Assembly: GCA_002749205.1 (NCBI GenBank)
Contig: PDOP01000032.1
Location: 56,257 to 120,256, forward strand
From: Treponema sp.
GTDB lineage: Bacteria > Spirochaetota > Spirochaetia > Treponematales > Treponemataceae
DNA: 64,000 nt
Reading direction: 5' to 3'
The position numbers and the translations under genes were made by a program. Numbering within the stretch: position 1 is the stretch's first letter; each line of letters opens with the position of its first letter. Below are positions 44,607-52,696 of the stretch, piece by piece. Below the pieces are notes generated by a model, which worked only from the letters and a program-made list of their open reading frames with translations, searched no databases and had not been told where the DNA came from.

Positions 44607-46415
44607 TTATTTGAATGTTATGGTGATTTTTTCGATGTCTTTTTTATGTTTTAGTTTTAAGTATAGGGTTGATGTTGTTGCATTGTAAACATATCCCGAT
44701 GAGTTGTAGATTTCAAATCGCGGGTCAGTGCGAAAGTCAAGGTTGTGAATTTCGATTTTTTTGAAAGGTCTGATGTTTCTGATAATCATGTAATGAATGC
44801 CTTCTTCAACCAGTTTGACATTAAAGCTGAGTTTGTACTTTGTGCTTTCAAGGATTTCTATTTTTTCTGCAGATGTCCACGCCCATATTCCGTGCTCGGC
44901 GGCCAGTGCAAGGGATTGTGCGTGTGGGTACCAGTTGTTTTTTGTTATTACATGAGGATATAATTCCTCCGGCGAGAGGATTATATCATCGTTAATCATT
45001 ATTCCTCTGTTTTGCGTATCATCTCCGGTTATGCGGAACTTCGCCGGTAAACTTGCCGATTCACCTGAGAATGCCAGAAGTGATGTGTAAATTTTGCGTG
45101 CTACTTCTGACCATGGCGGAGAGCTTTTTCCGAATTCGCATAAAATTTCAGATGCTTTTAATGTCAGCATTGTATCCACTGTTTTGCCGTCTTCGCTTAA
45201 GTATACTCCGTTATCGATGATAACAAGGGCTTCTCGGATTTTGCGACTACAGGTATCGGTTAGTTTTTCCAAAAAATTTTCTTTTTGCGGGAAGTATAGT
45301 TTATATTGCATGTACGCTTCCAGAATTCCCAAAGATTGCGCTACGGTGAGTTTTGAAACTTCGTTTTCCGCAATGACAGTTTTTAAGTCTGAGATTAGCA
45401 TTTCGCTGTTTCTGTCAATCAGGTATTGAATTAAATCGGGGAATTCAAATACTGCAATGTTTTTTTCCGAAATCATTTTAGAAATTGAGCTGCGGTTGTT
45501 TTTTTCTATTTCCAACAGTTTTGAATAATTATTAATGATGTTTCCGTAAAAGGTGCAACTCCGGCATGTTCTTATTGTGCGCGGTAATGTATTTGCCTTT
45601 ACTCTGTTTTTTGCAGTTAAGTACATATTTCTTAATCCCATTTCCGCAAGATATGCCGTCAATGTATTTTCGTTGTATTTCTTTAAATCGATTGTGCTGT
45701 TAAAGGAATGTAATGCCGCAATGGAAAATTTTTCTTTCGCCTGATTGTAGGCTGTTTGGTCGCTGCCCGGCATTTCGGCAATGTCGTGTAAATCAAGCCC
45801 TTTTGTTAAAACAAATGTTCTGTATCGACCGCTCGGCTCAGATTGTGTCAAAGTTATGCGGGGCTGCTCTTCGTTAAAGTCGATTACGCCGATTTTATTA
45901 AATCCAAAATTACCTAAAAATTCAAAATAATCCGTGCCGTATTTTATAAAGCTCTTCTCTTCTTTTCTGACAAATTGAGCCGTTTGCGTGATTTTCCACG
46001 GCATTTTTACAGCCGTTATGTTATTTGGAAAGGTTGCTCTGATGTGAGTTGTGTCAACATCACCGCGTGTTTCGGAGCTAAAGGTTAATTTTACGGAATT
46101 GGAACAGTGTATTGTAAATTTATCTTTTGTATTACTGTAAGAAACTACTTTTAACGGGGTTTCGTTATTGTCAATTATCGCAGTTATCGGGTTTTGTTTG
46201 TTGGCATAAAAATTTATACCGTTTGAAACTATGTGTATCGGCAATAAAGGCTTTTTAGTTGCTGAATTTTCAGTTTCATAATATCCTGCAACGGACATTG
46301 TTCCAATTGAAAAAGAAAAAGTCTTTCCTTTTGTAAACTGTAACATAAAAATGCCGACAATAACAAGGATATAGATAATTATCTGTGTAATTATTTTACT
46401 TGTAATATGTTTCAT
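44607..46415 (-). CDS. Exported membrane-anchored protein of unknown function
   Basis: The 602-residue protein has an N-terminal signal anchor (about 8-25) followed by an entirely extracytoplasmic domain. The first 220 residues are beta-rich, the middle (about 230-450) is alpha-helical with many short repeats, and the end is again beta-rich. A Cys-containing RTCRSCTF is near 283-290. I do not recognise the family. I start at ATG 46415 because the promoter at 46429 lies inside the longer frame. Divergent from the TPR lipoprotein gene, so the two might be jointly controlled. Confidence 0.7.
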   Translation of the reverse strand: MKHITSKIITQIIIYILVIVGIFMLQFTKGKTFSFSIGTMSVAGYYETENSATKKPLLPIHIVSNGINFYANKQNPITAIIDNNETPLKVVSYSNTKDKFTIHCSNSVKLTFSSETRGDVDTTHIRATFPNNITAVKMPWKITQTAQFVRKEEKSFIKYGTDYFEFLGNFGFNKIGVIDFNEEQPRITLTQSEPSGRYRTFVLTKGLDLHDIAEMPGSDQTAYNQAKEKFSIAALHSFNSTIDLKKYNENTLTAYLAEMGLRNMYLTAKNRVKANTLPRTIRTCRSCTFYGNIINNYSKLLEIEKNNRSSISKMISEKNIAVFEFPDLIQYLIDRNSEMLISDLKTVIAENEVSKLTVAQSLGILEAYMQYKLYFPQKENFLEKLTDTCSRKIREALVIIDNGVYLSEDGKTVDTMLTLKASEILCEFGKSSPPWSEVARKIYTSLLAFSGESASLPAKFRITGDDTQNRGIMINDDIILSPEELYPHVITKNNWYPHAQSLALAAEHGIWAWTSAEKIEILESTKYKLSFNVKLVEEGIHYMIIRNIRPFKKIEIHNLDFRTDPRFEIYNSSGYVYNATTSTLYLKLKHKKDIEKITITFK

Positions 46416-46428
46416 AAGTATTGAAATG

Positions 46429-46457
46429 ATTATACAGAAAAACCTAAAAAAAAGCAA
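46429..46457 (-). promoter_or_regulatory. Nearly leaderless promoter of the 602-residue exported protein
   Basis: Minus strand TTGCTT (46457-46452), 17-bp spacer, TATAAT (46434-46429), 13 nt before the ATG. No Shine-Dalgarno lies between. Confidence 0.7.
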
Positions 46458-46483
46458 TACCTGTAATTTAAGGAGGGGAAATT

Positions 46484-48040
46484 GTGAAATCAAGCAAATT
46501 TAATTTAAAATTAATAGTCTTTTTATCCGGTATGTTTTTGCTGATTGCGTGTAAAACCACCGGCGAATCGGCTAAATCTCAAATCGTAAAGCAACCTGTT
46601 GTTGAAAAACAAACGAAGCCGGCACAAAAAAAGAAAATTGTCTCTAAAAAGCCTGCTAAAAAAGCTCCGGCAAAAAAAATTGTGGCTAAAAAACCTGTTA
46701 AAAAAACTGTTAAGAAATCACAAAAATCCGGCGGTAAAGACAGTGCAAAAGTAGCATTCGTAAAAGAACTTGAGGGATTGCTTAAAAAGCAAAAATATGA
46801 AGAAGCACTTGCTCTATTTGAAAAGCTGCCTAAAGAGCTTGAACATTCGGTTGATATTCAAAACCTTCAGTTATCCATTATGATTTCTGCAGGAAAGGTC
46901 AGTGAAGCCAAAGAATTGGCTTATAAGTTGGAGGGTGCATACCCAAACAACTCCGATATTTTATACTCGCAAGCTGTTTTGGCTGATATAGACGGAGATG
47001 CAAAACAAAAAAAACTTATTTTGGGCAAAATATTAAAACTAAATCCAAACGACACAACCGTCTTAACCGAAATGGGTGTCGATGCTTATAGAGCCAAAAA
47101 CTACATCGGTGCGAAAAAAAGTTTTATCAAGGCATTAAAGATTAACCCTAAATTATCTGATGCACGCATCGGACTTGCACAGGTAAATTATATGCAGGGT
47201 AACTTTGAAGATTCCGAAAAGGACCTGGATATAATATTAAAGCAAGAGCCTAATAACAGTGTCGCATTGGCAGAGAGAGCAAGAGTAAAATTTGAAGTCA
47301 GAAAAGTTTTACCTGCCATTAAGGATATAGAAAAAGCCGTTAAAATAGACCCGAATATTCCAAGCTATTGGATGGACATGGGGCTTTATTATACAAAAGC
47401 GGGAAAACCTAAGCAGGCATTAACGGCATATTCAAAAGTAATCAAGATGGAACCCGATAACTACATTGCGTATATTTACAGAGCCGGTCTATATCATCAG
47501 ATGGAAAAAAACGAAAATGCTATTAGTGATTATAAAATGATACAAAAACTGTATCCTCAGTACTACTATGCCTCTGAAGGCTTGGGAGCTCTTTTGTTTG
47601 AAAAAGAAGACTGGCAGGGTGCAAGGCTTGCTTTCATTGAAGCTTTGGAGCATGCTCCTGATAATGTATATTATGCTTTGATGATAACTGTTTGTTATTA
47701 TCAGCAAAATGAAGTTTCAAAAGCAAGAAATTTTATGAAAGAATATTTACGCTATATTGATAGAAGTAAAAACGAGCTTGATTACTATGTTGCAAGATTA
47801 TTTGTAGATGCCGTAGGTGATGAAGAAGTAAAAACTCGAATAGAAAAGTCTAAAGACATAACCAAAAAATACAGAATGAAATTCTATCTTGCAAAATTTT
47901 ATGAGCTTGTGATAAAATCATCGAAGTTATGCGAGTATTTTTATTTAGAGGTAAGTGATTGCCGGCATCCCGGCTTTTTTGAATACAATATTGTAGAAAA
48001 TGAATTAAAAAAACGCAACATTACAGCAAAGTCAAAATAA
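46484..48040 (+). CDS. TPR lipoprotein with Lys/Ala/Pro-rich basic tract
   Basis: The 518-residue protein has a lipoprotein signal (LIAC, Cys about residue 23), then a strongly basic, low-complexity tract (about 44-85; runs such as KKPAKKAPAKK and KKPVKK) that resembles histone H1 tails. From about 90 to 480 it is TPR, with units such as AKKSFIKALKINPKL and ALTAYSKVIKMEPDN. Such a tract after a lipid anchor could reach into peptidoglycan or bind an acidic partner. Start is GTG 46484 with AGGAGG 8 nt upstream. Confidence 0.8.
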   Translation: MKSSKFNLKLIVFLSGMFLLIACKTTGESAKSQIVKQPVVEKQTKPAQKKKIVSKKPAKKAPAKKIVAKKPVKKTVKKSQKSGGKDSAKVAFVKELEGLLKKQKYEEALALFEKLPKELEHSVDIQNLQLSIMISAGKVSEAKELAYKLEGAYPNNSDILYSQAVLADIDGDAKQKKLILGKILKLNPNDTTVLTEMGVDAYRAKNYIGAKKSFIKALKINPKLSDARIGLAQVNYMQGNFEDSEKDLDIILKQEPNNSVALAERARVKFEVRKVLPAIKDIEKAVKIDPNIPSYWMDMGLYYTKAGKPKQALTAYSKVIKMEPDNYIAYIYRAGLYHQMEKNENAISDYKMIQKLYPQYYYASEGLGALLFEKEDWQGARLAFIEALEHAPDNVYYALMITVCYYQQNEVSKARNFMKEYLRYIDRSKNELDYYVARLFVDAVGDEEVKTRIEKSKDITKKYRMKFYLAKFYELVIKSSKLCEYFYLEVSDCRHPGFFEYNIVENELKKRNITAKSK

Positions 48041-48083
48041 ACCAAGCATTAAATGTTGAGTTACATTCTAAAATCAATTTAAG

Positions 48084-48119
48084 TTATGAGCTTACAAAAA
48101 ATATTTTGTAAGCTCATAA
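48084..48119. terminator. Perfect 16-bp hairpin downstream of the TPR lipoprotein gene
   Basis: Arms TTATGAGCTTACAAAA and TTTTGTAAGCTCATAA, loop AATA. There is no T-run after it, but the position 43 bp after the stop fits a terminator. Confidence 0.6.
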
Positions 48120-48192
48120 ACTGTAGAAAGATTCAGTGCTTATAAAAGCTGACTTGATTTTTAAGGCACATTAAAATTGAAGAGGGGTTAAA

Positions 48193-49368
48193 ATGGAACA
48201 ACCTATAAAAAGAATTTCTTTAGGCGAAAAAGAAATAATATTGCTCGGAACTGCTCATATTTCCCAAGCAAGTATGGAAGCAGTCGAAGAAAAAATAAGG
48301 GAAGAAAAGCCTGACTGCGTCTGTGTTGAATTAGACGATGCACGCTACCAATCTCTAACCAATGCAAACAGCTGGGAAACCCTTGATATATCAAAGGTCA
48401 TTAAAGAAAAGAAAGGCTTTTTATTATTGGCAAACCTTGTACTGTCATCATTTCAAAAAAAACTTGGAACACAAATTGGTGTTCAACCCGGAGAAGAAAT
48501 GAAAGCCGCAATTACTGTTGCCGATGAATTAAACATACCAACCAAAATGGTTGACAGACCAATTCACATAACCCTGAGGCGGGCATGGGGAAAAACCAAT
48601 TTCTGGGGAAAATCAAAAATACTTGCAAGCCTTCTCTCCAGCGCCTTCACAACAGAAAAACTTGAAGAAAAAGAAATAGAAGAGCTAAAAAACGAAAGTG
48701 CAATGGACAATATGATGAAAGAGCTTGCAGATTACATGCCCGCAATAAAAACTGTCTTAATAGACGAAAGAGACCGCTGGCTTGCTACCAACATCAAAAA
48801 AGCCGAAGGTCGTAAAATACTTGCAGTCTTGGGTGCCGGACACTTACCCGGAACCGAAAAACACATACACGCATTGGAAAACAAAACCGCAACCGAAGAC
48901 TTATCCGAAATTGGCTCAATACCTCCAAAATCACTTTTCAGCAAAATTGCGGGCTACTTATTGCCTGCATTGATAATCGGTTTAATTGTCGCAGGCTTTT
49001 TCCTTGGAGACGGTACAAAATCGTGGAGCGGTCTATTAACTTGGCTAATTTGGAACGGCGGTCTTGCCGCACTCGGTACACTCCTTGCAGGCGGCCACAT
49101 CCTTGCCATAATAACCGGCTTTGTTTGCGCACCTGTAGCGACTATAAACCCGTTCATCGGCATCGGACTTTTTACAGCCTTAGTTCAAGCGTGGATACGA
49201 AAACCAAAGGTTCGCGACATGATGAAGCTTACCGATGATGTTACCTCTTTCAAAGGTTGGTACAAAAATCGCATCGCACGCGTCCTACTGGTCTTTTTTC
49301 TTTCAAGTCTCGGCGGCTCAATCGGAAATTTCGTGGCATTACCGGCATTGATTTCAAATTTATTTTGA
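48193..49368 (+). CDS. TraB-family membrane protein
   Basis: The 391-residue protein has the TraB/GumN-type N-terminal domain: LLGTAHISQASMEAVEEKI (about 17-35), VCVELDDARYQSL, DERDRWLA and VLGAGHLPG. Three or four membrane helices follow (about 240-390). TraB of Enterococcus prevents self-response to a mating pheromone, and related folds are proposed hydrolases, but the function of bacterial chromosomal copies is unclear. GAGGGGTT lies upstream of the ATG. It is single, followed by a hairpin and R2 copy F. Confidence 0.85.
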   Translation: MEQPIKRISLGEKEIILLGTAHISQASMEAVEEKIREEKPDCVCVELDDARYQSLTNANSWETLDISKVIKEKKGFLLLANLVLSSFQKKLGTQIGVQPGEEMKAAITVADELNIPTKMVDRPIHITLRRAWGKTNFWGKSKILASLLSSAFTTEKLEEKEIEELKNESAMDNMMKELADYMPAIKTVLIDERDRWLATNIKKAEGRKILAVLGAGHLPGTEKHIHALENKTATEDLSEIGSIPPKSLFSKIAGYLLPALIIGLIVAGFFLGDGTKSWSGLLTWLIWNGGLAALGTLLAGGHILAIITGFVCAPVATINPFIGIGLFTALVQAWIRKPKVRDMMKLTDDVTSFKGWYKNRIARVLLVFFLSSLGGSIGNFVALPALISNLF

Positions 49369-49381
49369 TATAAAATTTTAA

Positions 49382-49408
49382 AAGCAAGGTAGAGATTCTA
49401 CCTTGCTT
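49382..49408. terminator. Hairpin after the TraB-family gene
   Basis: AAGCAAGGTAGA pairs with TCTACCTTGCTT around GAT, 14 bp after the stop codon. R2 copy F begins at the next base. Confidence 0.65.
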
Positions 49409-49550
49409 CCAACCCTCGACCACCGCATAATCTTTTCCCCTATTCTTATAAAATATAATCGTTGTCTTTTTTTAAAAAAGCCAACTTTACTTAAAAAAAC
49501 AATCGGGCAAAAGGATAGACGGTGGTCTTCAAAAACAGGTTAAGCGTACT
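49409..49550 (+). repeat. Dispersed structured element R2, copy F
   Basis: This is the clearest copy. The outer helix GACCACCG/CGGTGGTC is perfect, and the inner helix pairs GTTG (AATCGTTGTCT) with CAAC (AGCCAACTTT), a change matched on both sides relative to other copies. The loop motif is GCATAATC opposite GGATAGAC. Right end is AAAAACAGGTTAAGCGTACTG. It covers most of the 49369-49679 gap. Confidence 0.85.
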
Positions 49551-49679
49551 GTATTTGAATGTTGAGATTTCTTAAAAAATTTAACGCATGCGTATTTTTA
49601 GCGGACCGGGTCGGGTAGGGCAGAGCTTTCAATTAAGTTAATTTTTTTAAGTTAAAACTTTCTGAAAGCTCCGTGTTGT

Positions 49680-49847
49680 TTATTTTTCTGTATTGCAATT
49701 GCAGGAAGATGTACAACCTGATTCTCCGTCTCTTGGTGAACCCGGACAACCAATGCATTTAACTCCCTTTTTCTTTTGTCTTATTATAGTGTATATTGAA
49801 AGACCAAAAATTAATGCCAATGCCACAATTATAATTATATTTATCAT
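49680..49847 (-). CDS. FeoB-associated Cys-rich membrane protein
   Basis: The 55-residue protein has one N-terminal membrane helix (about 3-22), a basic segment RQKKKG and a Cys-rich tail with CIGCPGS and CTSSCNC. Proteins of this shape recur beside feoB and may help iron transport or hold a metal site. GAGAGG lies 9 nt before the ATG. It lies 217 bp after feoB on the same strand, separated by four hairpins. Confidence 0.82.
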   Translation of the reverse strand: MINIIIIVALALIFGLSIYTIIRQKKKGVKCIGCPGSPRDGESGCTSSCNCNTEK

Positions 49848-49860
49848 ATTTACAAACCTC

Positions 49861-49887
49861 TCAAGCCATAACAATGTTATGGCTTGA
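49861..49887. promoter_or_regulatory. Perfect palindrome touching the ribosome-binding site of the Cys-rich gene
   Basis: The 13-bp arms TCAAGCCATAACA and TGTTATGGCTTGA are separated by a single A. On the minus strand the 3' arm's last bases TTGA run directly into GAGG of the Shine-Dalgarno. It could be an operator, an RNA hairpin controlling translation, or a processing site. Confidence 0.5.
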
Positions 49888-49894
49888 ATTTATT

Positions 49895-49935
49895 GAGGAA
49901 ATTGCACAACTCGTCTGACTTTTGCAATTTCTTCC
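49895..49935. repeat. Short hairpin family H2, copy 2
   Basis: GAGGAAATTGCA pairs with TGCAATTTCTTC (with end mismatch) around CAACTCGTCTGACTTT. It is closely similar to 36321-36360. Confidence 0.55.
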
Positions 49936-50013
49936 AAAATGTACCAAAAAGCGCAATGAAATGAGCTTATTAGAGGTACTTCTGAAAAATAATTCCCCTT
50001 TTACAAGTACCTC

Positions 50014-50055
50014 AGCCACTTGCTAAACTAAAGTAAGCGACTTTTGCAAGTGGCT
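50014..50055. repeat. Short hairpin family H1, copy 3
   Basis: AGCCACTTGC pairs perfectly with GCAAGTGGCT, 9 bp after the feoB stop. A second hairpin AGGTACTT/AAGTACCT (49974-50012) is next to it. It may act as a terminator or mRNA end for feoAB. Confidence 0.6.
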
Positions 50056-50064
50056 CTATTGGCT

Positions 50065-52062
50065 TTAATTTAAGCCGAGTTTTCTTTGTTCTGCTATCTT
50101 ATTTCCGCGTCTTACCAAATAAACCAGTAAAGCCGCTATTGCAAGAACTACAATTAAGCCCGGAATAAAACCGCTTCCTAGATGACCTGCTGTTATTAAA
50201 GTTCCAATCTGGTATACCAAGAAAGCAACTACATAGCCGATACCGAATTGAAGACCGATACCTGCCCACAACCATTTACCGCTTTCCATTTCAGAGCGCA
50301 TAGCACCAATTGCAGCAAAACACGGTGGCGTAAACAGGTTGAACATCAAATAGGCCAAAGCCGCAACAGATGTAAGCCCCATAATATCACCAACTTGAGC
50401 AGCACCTTCAACAAGTTCCAGTGCATCTGTATCGATGAAGTTTGTTATAGAGAAAACAACAGCCAAAGTTCCGACAACATTTTCTTTTGCTATAAAACCT
50501 GTAATGGCGGCTGCGGCTAATTGCCAGATACCGAATCCGAGCGGAATAAACAAAATTGCAAACGGATTTGAAATTGATGCCAATATACTTGTGTTTTCAG
50601 CGCCTTCAGCTACCAACTCAAAGCTCCAGTTAAATGCCTGCATAATCTGTACTGCTGCATTACATAAAAGAATAATTGTTCCTGCTTTAATAATAAACGC
50701 TTTTCCTCGTGAGAGCATTGAAATCAAAGCTCTTTTTATGCTTGGGAATCTATACTCAGGTAACTCCATGATGAAGTATGTTCTTCTGTCTTTTTCACCT
50801 GTGATTCTTACAATAAGCAAAGCCGAAAGAATGATTATTATGATAGCGGAAAAATACATGCTTGTACTTATCCAAGACGAATTCTTAAAAAATACTGCCG
50901 CAAACAATGCAATAACGGGAAGTTTGGCACCACAAGGCATAAACGGTGATAACATCGCCGTTGTTCTTCTCTGTCGTAAATCCTTGATTGTCCTTGTAGA
51001 CATAACTCCGGGTATAGCACAACCTGTGCTTACAACCATAGGAATAATTGACTTACCGGAAAGACCAACCTTTTTTAAGTACCTGTCCATTACAACAGCA
51101 ACCCTTGCCATATAACCTGAATCTTCAAGTAATGCAAGTAAAAAGAACAGTACCATAATAAGAGGCAAAAATCCGAGTACGGCAATAACACCGCCTATCA
51201 CACCGTCAACAAGAAGGCTCTGTAAGAACGGTGAAGCATTTTCCAGTAATCCCGCAATGTACTCTTGCCCGGATTCAAGCCAACCGACTAAAATATCAGC
51301 TAACCATGTTCCTACATAGGTTTGCGAAATTGAAAATACCAGCCACATAACTACGGCGAATATAGGAATACCGAGCCATCTGTTTGCCACTACTCTGTCA
51401 ACAGCATCTTGAATTGTTTGCTTGTTTGAAGCTGTTTTTCTTGTGCTGAATTTTTCGGCTACTTTTTTAACATATTCGTATCGGGCTTCATCTGCTTTTT
51501 GTACTGCATCTACATCGTTTATATCTACATCGCTAAAATCAATAGGTGCATGTTGTTGCTTGCCGGCAACACTGCCTACAGCATCAATAAGTTTGGCAAA
51601 ATTATTATCCGAAGAAGATGTAGAAGTAGTTTCAACAATTTTTACTCCAAGCTCTTCTTCCAAGCCCTTTACATCAATATCGATTTCTTTTTTTCTATAA
51701 AGGTCTGATTTATTCAATGCAATTACCACAGGAATTCCAAGCTCTAATAACTGCACTGTAAAGAACAGATTTCTTCCCAAATTTGTTGAATCTACAATGT
51801 TTATAATTGCATCAGGCTTTTCGTTAATTACAAAGTCTCTTGTAATACTTTCTTCCGAAGTGTACGGAGACATTGAATATGCACCCGGTAAGTCCACAAA
51901 TACAATATCCTTTCCGGTACTGTTAAGTGAAGACTTAACCTTACCTTCTTTTTTTGCGATGGTAACACCTGCCCAGTTACCAACTTTCTCGATTTTACCG
52001 GTTATCCCATTAAAAAGAGTGGTTTTGCCACTATTCGGATTACCCGCTAACGCTACTCTCAT
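50065..52062 (-). CDS. feoB: Ferrous iron transporter FeoB
   Basis: The 665-residue inner-membrane protein has an N-terminal G domain: G1 GNPNSGKTT (7-15), G3 DLPGAYS and G4 NKSD (about 118). A helical domain leads to about eight membrane segments with the Cys-containing GCAIPGVMSTRTI and the late PPCFAAIGAM gate motif. It takes up Fe2+ under anaerobic conditions. Length is slightly shorter than in Escherichia coli. It lies 29 bp downstream of feoA. Confidence 0.96.
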   Translation of the reverse strand: MRVALAGNPNSGKTTLFNGITGKIEKVGNWAGVTIAKKEGKVKSSLNSTGKDIVFVDLPGAYSMSPYTSEESITRDFVINEKPDAIINIVDSTNLGRNLFFTVQLLELGIPVVIALNKSDLYRKKEIDIDVKGLEEELGVKIVETTSTSSSDNNFAKLIDAVGSVAGKQQHAPIDFSDVDINDVDAVQKADEARYEYVKKVAEKFSTRKTASNKQTIQDAVDRVVANRWLGIPIFAVVMWLVFSISQTYVGTWLADILVGWLESGQEYIAGLLENASPFLQSLLVDGVIGGVIAVLGFLPLIMVLFFLLALLEDSGYMARVAVVMDRYLKKVGLSGKSIIPMVVSTGCAIPGVMSTRTIKDLRQRRTTAMLSPFMPCGAKLPVIALFAAVFFKNSSWISTSMYFSAIIIIILSALLIVRITGEKDRRTYFIMELPEYRFPSIKRALISMLSRGKAFIIKAGTIILLCNAAVQIMQAFNWSFELVAEGAENTSILASISNPFAILFIPLGFGIWQLAAAAITGFIAKENVVGTLAVVFSITNFIDTDALELVEGAAQVGDIMGLTSVAALAYLMFNLFTPPCFAAIGAMRSEMESGKWLWAGIGLQFGIGYVVAFLVYQIGTLITAGHLGSGFIPGLIVVLAIAALLVYLVRRGNKIAEQRKLGLN

Positions 52063-52091
52063 GTTTTCCTCCTAACCAATGAAAATTTATG

Positions 52092-52334
52092 TCAAATTAA
52101 GATTGCCTTTGCTAAGTCCTTGCCTATACTGTAACGGTCATCTTTTACAGTAATAATATAATTATCTTTTAGTATAGAAATAATTGTAATTGTTTCGTTT
52201 TCATAACAACCCAAAGTAAACAGAAATTTTCTCATATCTTCATCTGAAGTATCTATACCTTTGATTGTATATTCAGTATTGATTTCACCATCAGCTATAG
52301 TGAGTGTCCTGTTGTCAGTGTCTTTTTTGTACAT
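52092..52334 (-). CDS. feoA: Ferrous iron transport accessory protein FeoA
   Basis: The 80-residue SH3-like protein supports FeoB. It has the FeoA pattern with a central RKFLFTLGCYENETITII and a terminal RYSIGKDLAKAILI. AGAGG lies 10 nt before the ATG. First gene of feoA-feoB. Two possible promoters precede it. Confidence 0.88.
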   Translation of the reverse strand: MYKKDTDNRTLTIADGEINTEYTIKGIDTSDEDMRKFLFTLGCYENETITIISILKDNYIITVKDDRYSIGKDLAKAILI

Positions 52335-52382
52335 TAATTCAAATCCTCTGTGAAAAAGTTTGGAAAATATAAAGAATTTAAT

Positions 52383-52410
52383 ATTTTATTCCAACTTTCT
52401 CCTTAGTCAA
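52383..52410 (-). promoter_or_regulatory. Proximal feoA promoter
   Basis: Minus strand TTGACT (52410-52405), 16-bp spacer, TAAAAT (52388-52383). Leader of about 41 nt. Confidence 0.55.
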
Positions 52411-52549
52411 TCAAAATACAATGAAATAATTCTATTTAAGATAACTTGTAATTTTAAGCAAATTAGCAAAATAAAATATCATTGTATAACCAAATTTTAA
52501 AAAGTGTTATGCAGAATCTACCATTAACTGTTGTACAGTAAGGCTTAAA

Positions 52550-52588
52550 GTGTTAGTAAACTATAACAAAAAAGTAAATTTATGTCAA
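52550..52588 (-). promoter_or_regulatory. Strong distal promoter with overlapping palindrome
   Basis: Minus strand TTGACA (52588-52583), 17-bp spacer, TATAGT (52565-52560). An imperfect palindrome, plus strand GTTAGTAAACTATAAC, overlaps the -10 box and is a candidate metalloregulator site (inference). It would give a leader of about 220 A+T-rich nt to feoA, or a separate small RNA. No gene is visible in 52335-52696. Confidence 0.55.
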
Positions 52589-52696
52589 CTATTTTTAAGA
52601 AAAAAATATTTAAATTCAGGCAAATTTATATTCGGTTAAAGTGGCAATCAATAGAGGAATTGAAAGGACATTGAAGTTAAAGTACAGATTGTTAAT

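Noticed and set aside
46416..46493. 26-residue N-terminal extension of the 602-residue protein
   Set aside because: A good promoter (46429-46457) lies within it and it would overlap the divergent gene.
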